Assembly (NCBI GenBank): GCA_023392975.1
Contig: JAEWNA010000041.1
Location: 1 to 35,863, forward strand
Direction of reading: 5' to 3'
Origin: Pseudomonadota bacterium
GTDB lineage: Bacteria; Pseudomonadota; Gammaproteobacteria; Xanthomonadales; Xanthomonadaceae
DNA length: 35,863 bases
Made by a program: the position numbers and the translations under genes. The notes under the pieces are model-generated. The model had not been told where the DNA came from. It saw nothing but the letters and a program-made list of their open reading frames with translations, and did no database searches. Of this stretch, positions 32,490 to 35,863 are shown in pieces (within the stretch, counting starts at the first letter, position 1; the number at the start of each line of letters is the position of its first letter).

Positions 32490-32535
32490 AAAATCGAAAG
32501 CGGAATCCGGTCGCAGAAACAGGCCGGTTCCGCTT
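32490..32535 (-). terminator. proS terminator
   Basis: CCGGTTCCGC (32524-32533) pairs with GCGGAATCCGG (32500-32510), with one bulge. On the minus strand it is followed by TTTCGATTTTC. It begins 17 bp after the proS stop. Confidence 0.75.
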
Positions 32536-32549
32536 CCTGCTTCGTCCGA

Positions 32550-34271
32550 TCAATCGCGCTTCGGCAGCAATCTGCCGAGCAGCGCTTCGCGATCGAGCGA
32601 TTCCGCCTCGCCCGCGCGGCGGCTGCGATATTCGAACGTGCCGGCGGCGAGGCCGCGCTCGGACACCACCACGCGATGCGGGATGCCGATCAGTTCGATG
32701 TCGGCGAACATCGGGCCCGGGCGCAGGCCGCGATCGTCGAGCAGCGTCTCCACGCCGGCGGCGTTCAATTCGTCGTACAGCGCCTGCGCGGCCGCGGCGA
32801 CGGCCGGGTCGTTCTTCGGATTGATCATGCAGATCGCGACCTGCCACGGCGCCATCGGCTCGGGCCAGACGATGCCGGCATCGTCGTGGCTCTGCTCGAT
32901 CGCGGCCGCGACGATGCGGCTCACGCCAATGCCGTAGCAGCCCATCGCGGGAATCGCGGTCTTGCCATTGGCGTCGAGCACGGTCATGCCCATCGCTTCG
33001 GAATACCGGCGGCCCAGCGCGAACACGTGGCCGACCTCGATGCCGCGCGCGATGGCCAGCGTGCCCTTGCCGTCGGGCGAAGGATCGCCGGCGACGATGT
33101 TGCGGATGTCGGCGACGTGGTCGGGTTCCGGCACGTCGCGGCCCCAGTTCACGCCGGCGATGTGGAAACCGGCCTCGTTCGCGCCGACCACGAAATCGTG
33201 CATCGCCGCGACGGTGCGGTCGGCGACCACGCGGATGGCCTTCTTCGGCGCGATCGGGCCGAGGAAGCCGGGCTCGCTGCCGAGGTGATCGAGGATTTCC
33301 GCTTCGGTGGCGAGGCGGTATTCGGCGAGGCCGGGCAGTTTCGCCAGCTTGATTTCGTTGACGACGTGGTCGCCGCGCACCAGCGCCAGCACGAACTGCG
33401 GCGCGCCGTCGGCATCGGTGCCCATGATCGCCACCGATTTCACCGTGCGCTGCAGCGGGATGTCGAGTAGCGCGGCGACGTCCTCGCAGGTCTTCTGCGT
33501 CGGCGTCTCGACCTTGCGCAGCGTTTCGGTGGCGGCGCCGCGTTCGCCCGGCGACACGGCTTCAGCCAGTTCGATGTTCGCGGCGTAGTCCGAACCGTCG
33601 GAGAACGCGATCGCGTCCTCGCCGGAGTCGGCCAGTACCTGGAATTCGTGCGAGGCGCTGCCGCCGATCGCGCCGGTGTCGGCGAACACCGCGCGGAACT
33701 TCAACCCCAGCCGCGTGAATATGCGGCCGTAGGCGTCGTACATCGTCTGGTAGCCGGCCTTGAGCGAGTCGTCGTCGATGTGGAACGAATACGCGTCCTT
33801 CATCAGGAACTCGCGGGCGCGCATCACGCCGAAGCGCGGGCGGATCTCGTCGCGGAACTTGGTCTGGATGTTGTAGAAGTTCACCGGCAGCTGCCTGTAG
33901 CTGCTGATTTCCTGGCGGGCGAAATCGGTGATCACTTCCTCGGCGGTCGGGCCGTAGCAGTATTCGGCCTCCTTGCGGTCCTTGATCTTCAGCAGCTGGC
34001 CGCCGAACTTCTGCCAGCGGCCGGTCTCCTCCCACAGCTCGCGCGGCTGGATGGTCGGCATCAGCAGCTCGATCGCGCCGGCGCGGTCCATTTCCTCGCG
34101 GACCACGGCCTCGACCTTGCGCAGCACGCGCAGGCCCAGCGGGCTCCAGGTGTAGAGGCCGGCGGCGAGCTTGCGCAGCATGCCCGCGCGGAGCATCAGC
34201 TGGTGGCTGACGACTTCGGCGTCGGCGGGAGTTTCCTTTTCGGTGCGGAGGTGGAACTGCGACAGGCGCAT
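32550..34271 (-). CDS. proS: Prolyl-tRNA synthetase, bacterial type
   Basis: 573 residues, normal for the bacterial class with an inserted editing domain. Class II motifs: the N-terminal MRLSQFHLRTEKETP, motif 2 in FRDEIRPRFGVMRAREFLMKDAYSFH (about 138-163), the YbaK-like editing insert (about 225-390, with KTCEDVAALLDIP and KSVAIMG), and motif 3 CYGIGVSRIVAAAIEQ (about 443-458). The anticodon-binding domain ends with LDREALLGRLLPKRD. The start at 34271 is the canonical one. Confidence 0.97.
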   Translation of the reverse strand: MRLSQFHLRTEKETPADAEVVSHQLMLRAGMLRKLAAGLYTWSPLGLRVLRKVEAVVREEMDRAGAIELLMPTIQPRELWEETGRWQKFGGQLLKIKDRKEAEYCYGPTAEEVITDFARQEISSYRQLPVNFYNIQTKFRDEIRPRFGVMRAREFLMKDAYSFHIDDDSLKAGYQTMYDAYGRIFTRLGLKFRAVFADTGAIGGSASHEFQVLADSGEDAIAFSDGSDYAANIELAEAVSPGERGAATETLRKVETPTQKTCEDVAALLDIPLQRTVKSVAIMGTDADGAPQFVLALVRGDHVVNEIKLAKLPGLAEYRLATEAEILDHLGSEPGFLGPIAPKKAIRVVADRTVAAMHDFVVGANEAGFHIAGVNWGRDVPEPDHVADIRNIVAGDPSPDGKGTLAIARGIEVGHVFALGRRYSEAMGMTVLDANGKTAIPAMGCYGIGVSRIVAAAIEQSHDDAGIVWPEPMAPWQVAICMINPKNDPAVAAAAQALYDELNAAGVETLLDDRGLRPGPMFADIELIGIPHRVVVSERGLAAGTFEYRSRRAGEAESLDREALLGRLLPKRD

Positions 34272-34344
34272 CGGACGGGCTCGCGGGGGGTCGAACCCCG
34301 CATTTTGCCCGATGTCGCCGGTGTCCGCTGCGCCGGGGGCCGGC

Positions 34345-34722
34345 TCAGCGCTCGGCGCAGTTCACGCGGGCCACGGTCTGGGCGATCTCCAGCTGCTTCT
34401 GGCGATCGGCATCGTCGAGGTCGCCGTCGGGCTGGCCGTCGCCGTTGCTGTCGACCTGCAGCTGGCTGCCGCCCTGCAGCAGCTCGATGTTGCGCTGGGC
34501 GGTGGCGCACTGGGGCGAGACCGGCCGCTCGGCGGACTGGGTGGGCGCCGTGCTCACGCGCTGGGTGATCGTCCGCTGCTGGAACTTGCCCTGGGACGGC
34601 GGCGTCTGCGAATAGTGGGTCACGCCGCTGGCGTCCTTCCACTGGTAGACCTCGCCGGCGAAGGCGGCCGGGGCGGCGAGGACCGAAACGGCGAGGAGGG
34701 CGGTGCTGAGCGCGCGGATCAT
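34345..34722 (-). CDS. Secreted DUF4124-domain protein
   Basis: 125 residues with a signal peptide (about 1-22, ending AFA). The mature protein opens with GEVYQWKDASGVTHYSQTPP, the DUF4124 signature of small periplasmic or envelope proteins in gammaproteobacteria. The C-terminal half holds two cysteines (near 71 and 122) and a DSNGDGQPDGDLDD stretch that resembles an EF-hand-like calcium loop. Function is unknown. The start at 34722 is chosen because it begins the signal peptide; the longer frame adds 25 residues without support. It sits upstream of proS on the same strand, 73 bp away, and divergent from pssA. Confidence 0.9.
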   Translation of the reverse strand: MIRALSTALLAVSVLAAPAAFAGEVYQWKDASGVTHYSQTPPSQGKFQQRTITQRVSTAPTQSAERPVSPQCATAQRNIELLQGGSQLQVDSNGDGQPDGDLDDADRQKQLEIAQTVARVNCAER

Positions 34723-34857
34723 GGCGTTACCTGCGGAAATGGCGGACGGGGCCCCCTGCGATGGCGGGATTGCAACACCCCGGGGCGACCGGCGCAAGCG
34801 CGGCCGGGCGGCGGGTTCGGGGGCGGCTCAGGCGGGCGTGCGGTCGATACGCTCCGG

Positions 34858-34863
34858 TACACT
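34858..34863 (+). promoter_or_regulatory. pssA -10 box, likely leaderless
   Basis: TACACT ends 7 nt before the ATG at 34871. No Shine-Dalgarno fits in the gap. Confidence 0.45.
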
Positions 34864-34870
34864 GCCCGGC

Positions 34871-35653
34871 ATGAGCCAGCCAGACCCCGCCGTCCCCGCC
34901 GCGCCGCGCCGCAACCGCGGCATCTACCTGCTGCCGAACCTGTTCACCACCGGCGCGCTGTTTTCCGGGTTCTTCGCGATCATCGCCGCGTCGCAGGGCC
35001 GGTTCGGCGCGGCCTGCGTCGCGATCTTCATCTCCGCGGTGCTGGACGGCCTCGACGGCCGGGTCGCGCGGATGACCAACACCCAGACCGAGTTCGGGGT
35101 GCAGTACGACTCGCTGGCCGACCTGATCAGCTTCGGCATGGCGCCGTCGCTGGTGATGTACCACTGGGCGCTGGAGTCGCTGAAGCTCGACGGCGCCACC
35201 GCCGGCAAGATCGGCTGGCTGGGCGCTTTCCTTTACGCCGCCTGCGCCGCGCTGCGGCTGGCGCGCTTCAACAGCCAGGTCGGCACGGTCGACAAGCGCT
35301 GGTTCATCGGCCTGCCGTCGCCGTCCGCCGCGGGCCTGATGGCGAGTTTCGTCTGGACCCTGCACGACCTCGGCTGGACCGGCGAGCAGTTGCGCTATCC
35401 GGCGCTGGCGGTGACGGTGTTCGCCGGGCTGCTGATGGTCAGCCGCTTCCGCTACCCGAGCTTCAAGGGCGGCAAGGGCCCGCAGGCCGACCGCGTGCCG
35501 TTCGTCGTGCCGCTGCTGGTGATCGTCGCGATCATCGGCCTGGTGATCGATCCGCCGAAGGTGCTGCTGGGCGTGTTCGCGACGTTCGCGCTGTTCGGCC
35601 CGCTGATCGCCCGGCGCATGGCGCGTCGCGGCGTCGCCGCGGAGGGTGCGTGA
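34871..35653 (+). CDS. pssA: CDP-diacylglycerol--serine O-phosphatidyltransferase
   Basis: 260 residues, inner membrane, about eight hydrophobic segments. It makes phosphatidylserine, the precursor of phosphatidylethanolamine. The CDP-alcohol phosphotransferase signature DG-x2-AR-x8-G-x3-D-x3-D is complete: Asp62-Gly63, Ala66-Arg67, Gly76, Asp80 and Asp84. It is the membrane-bound (Bacillus-like) type, not the E. coli PLD-like PssA. Its stop overlaps the next gene (GTGA). Confidence 0.95.
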   Translation: MSQPDPAVPAAPRRNRGIYLLPNLFTTGALFSGFFAIIAASQGRFGAACVAIFISAVLDGLDGRVARMTNTQTEFGVQYDSLADLISFGMAPSLVMYHWALESLKLDGATAGKIGWLGAFLYAACAALRLARFNSQVGTVDKRWFIGLPSPSAAGLMASFVWTLHDLGWTGEQLRYPALAVTVFAGLLMVSRFRYPSFKGGKGPQADRVPFVVPLLVIVAIIGLVIDPPKVLLGVFATFALFGPLIARRMARRGVAAEGA

Positions 35654-35863
35654 ACGCGACCCTTGAGCGCGCAGCCCTCTGGGACCCGCTGCAGTGCGAA
35701 CTGCTGGCGGCGATGGGGCTGCCGGTGCAGCGCGCGATTGCCGCCGCGGGCGCCGGCGACGCCAGTGCCATGGCGCTGCCGGACGATCCGCTGGTCCTCG
35801 CGCTGCTGCGCGCCGCCGGCCGCACGCGCGAGGCCGCGGATGCGCCGCGGATCGCCCGTGCCT
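35650..35863 (+). CDS. Possible DNA polymerase III psi subunit (partial, C-terminus off window)
   Basis: 71 codons are visible. GTG 35650 overlaps the pssA stop (GTGA) and has GGAGGG just upstream (35641-35646). The N-terminus LWDPLQCELLAAMGLPVQRAI is followed by a LPDDPLVLALLRAAG segment. HolD proteins have a similar LGI-x-W/Q start and a DPLVxxVLRAL motif, so a psi subunit is a reasonable guess; such genes often stand before rimI. The match is weak and the protein could be unrelated. The frame is real because of the overlap and RBS. Confidence 0.5.
   Translation, partial: MNATLERAALWDPLQCELLAAMGLPVQRAIAAAGAGDASAMALPDDPLVLALLRAAGRTREAADAPRIARA

Overview
This window is very GC-rich chromosomal DNA from a gammaproteobacterium, most likely the Xanthomonadaceae/Lysobacteraceae (Lysobacter, Luteimonas and relatives). 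The evidence is the prmA–DUF3426–fis–purH–purD order, the trpG–trpD–(ABM)–trpC order, the yqgE–ruvX–pyrB cluster, an H-NS-like protein of the short TWTGRGxQPRW type, and a structured intergenic repeat of a kind I recall from this family. Identifications rest on motif reading and memory of the families; no search was run. I saw no tRNA, rRNA, CRISPR array or intact insertion sequence.

Left end (1-3339): a minus-strand partial gene for a helicase-like protein, related to the type III restriction Res family but with degenerate catalytic motifs, is divergent from two tandem paralogous HTH regulators. A gene-free stretch of about 540 bp follows, packed with hairpins. From 3340 to 10640 the minus strand carries prmA, a zinc-ribbon/DUF3426 membrane protein, fis, purH, a CaCA-type Ca2+/Na+ antiporter, an unknown secreted protein and purD.

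10766-16028 (plus): a secreted metzincin-type metalloprotease, then trpG, trpD, an ABM-fold protein, trpC and a HAD phosphatase; the last three overlap by 4 bp each. 16053-19644 (minus): a three-gene, 4-bp-overlapping operon encoding a small unknown helical protein, a two-domain KaiC-like ATPase and a soluble protein joining a GGDEF diguanylate cyclase to a histidine kinase. This operon is the best candidate for a little-described system: a KaiC-type switch that could feed both c-di-GMP and phosphorelay outputs.

19988-25912 (plus except the TetR gene): mgtE, an NTF2-like protein, a relic of a glycoside hydrolase C-terminus, a lipoprotein esterase, then a TetR repressor divergent from a ferredoxin reductase and a fatty-acid desaturase. 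This last group matches the DesT/FabR–DesC–DesB membrane-fluidity module, with a visible palindrome over the promoter.

25938-35863: pyrB, ruvX and yqgE; the two succinyl-CoA:3-ketoacid CoA-transferase subunits; an orphan ATP-grasp ligase; a ThrE-type exporter; an H-NS-like protein with a good terminator; proS; a DUF4124 protein; pssA; and the start of a possible DNA polymerase III psi subunit. Four genes (desC, yqgE, the ATP-grasp gene, pssA) have a -10-like hexamer only 6-7 nt before the start codon, which suggests leaderless mRNAs.
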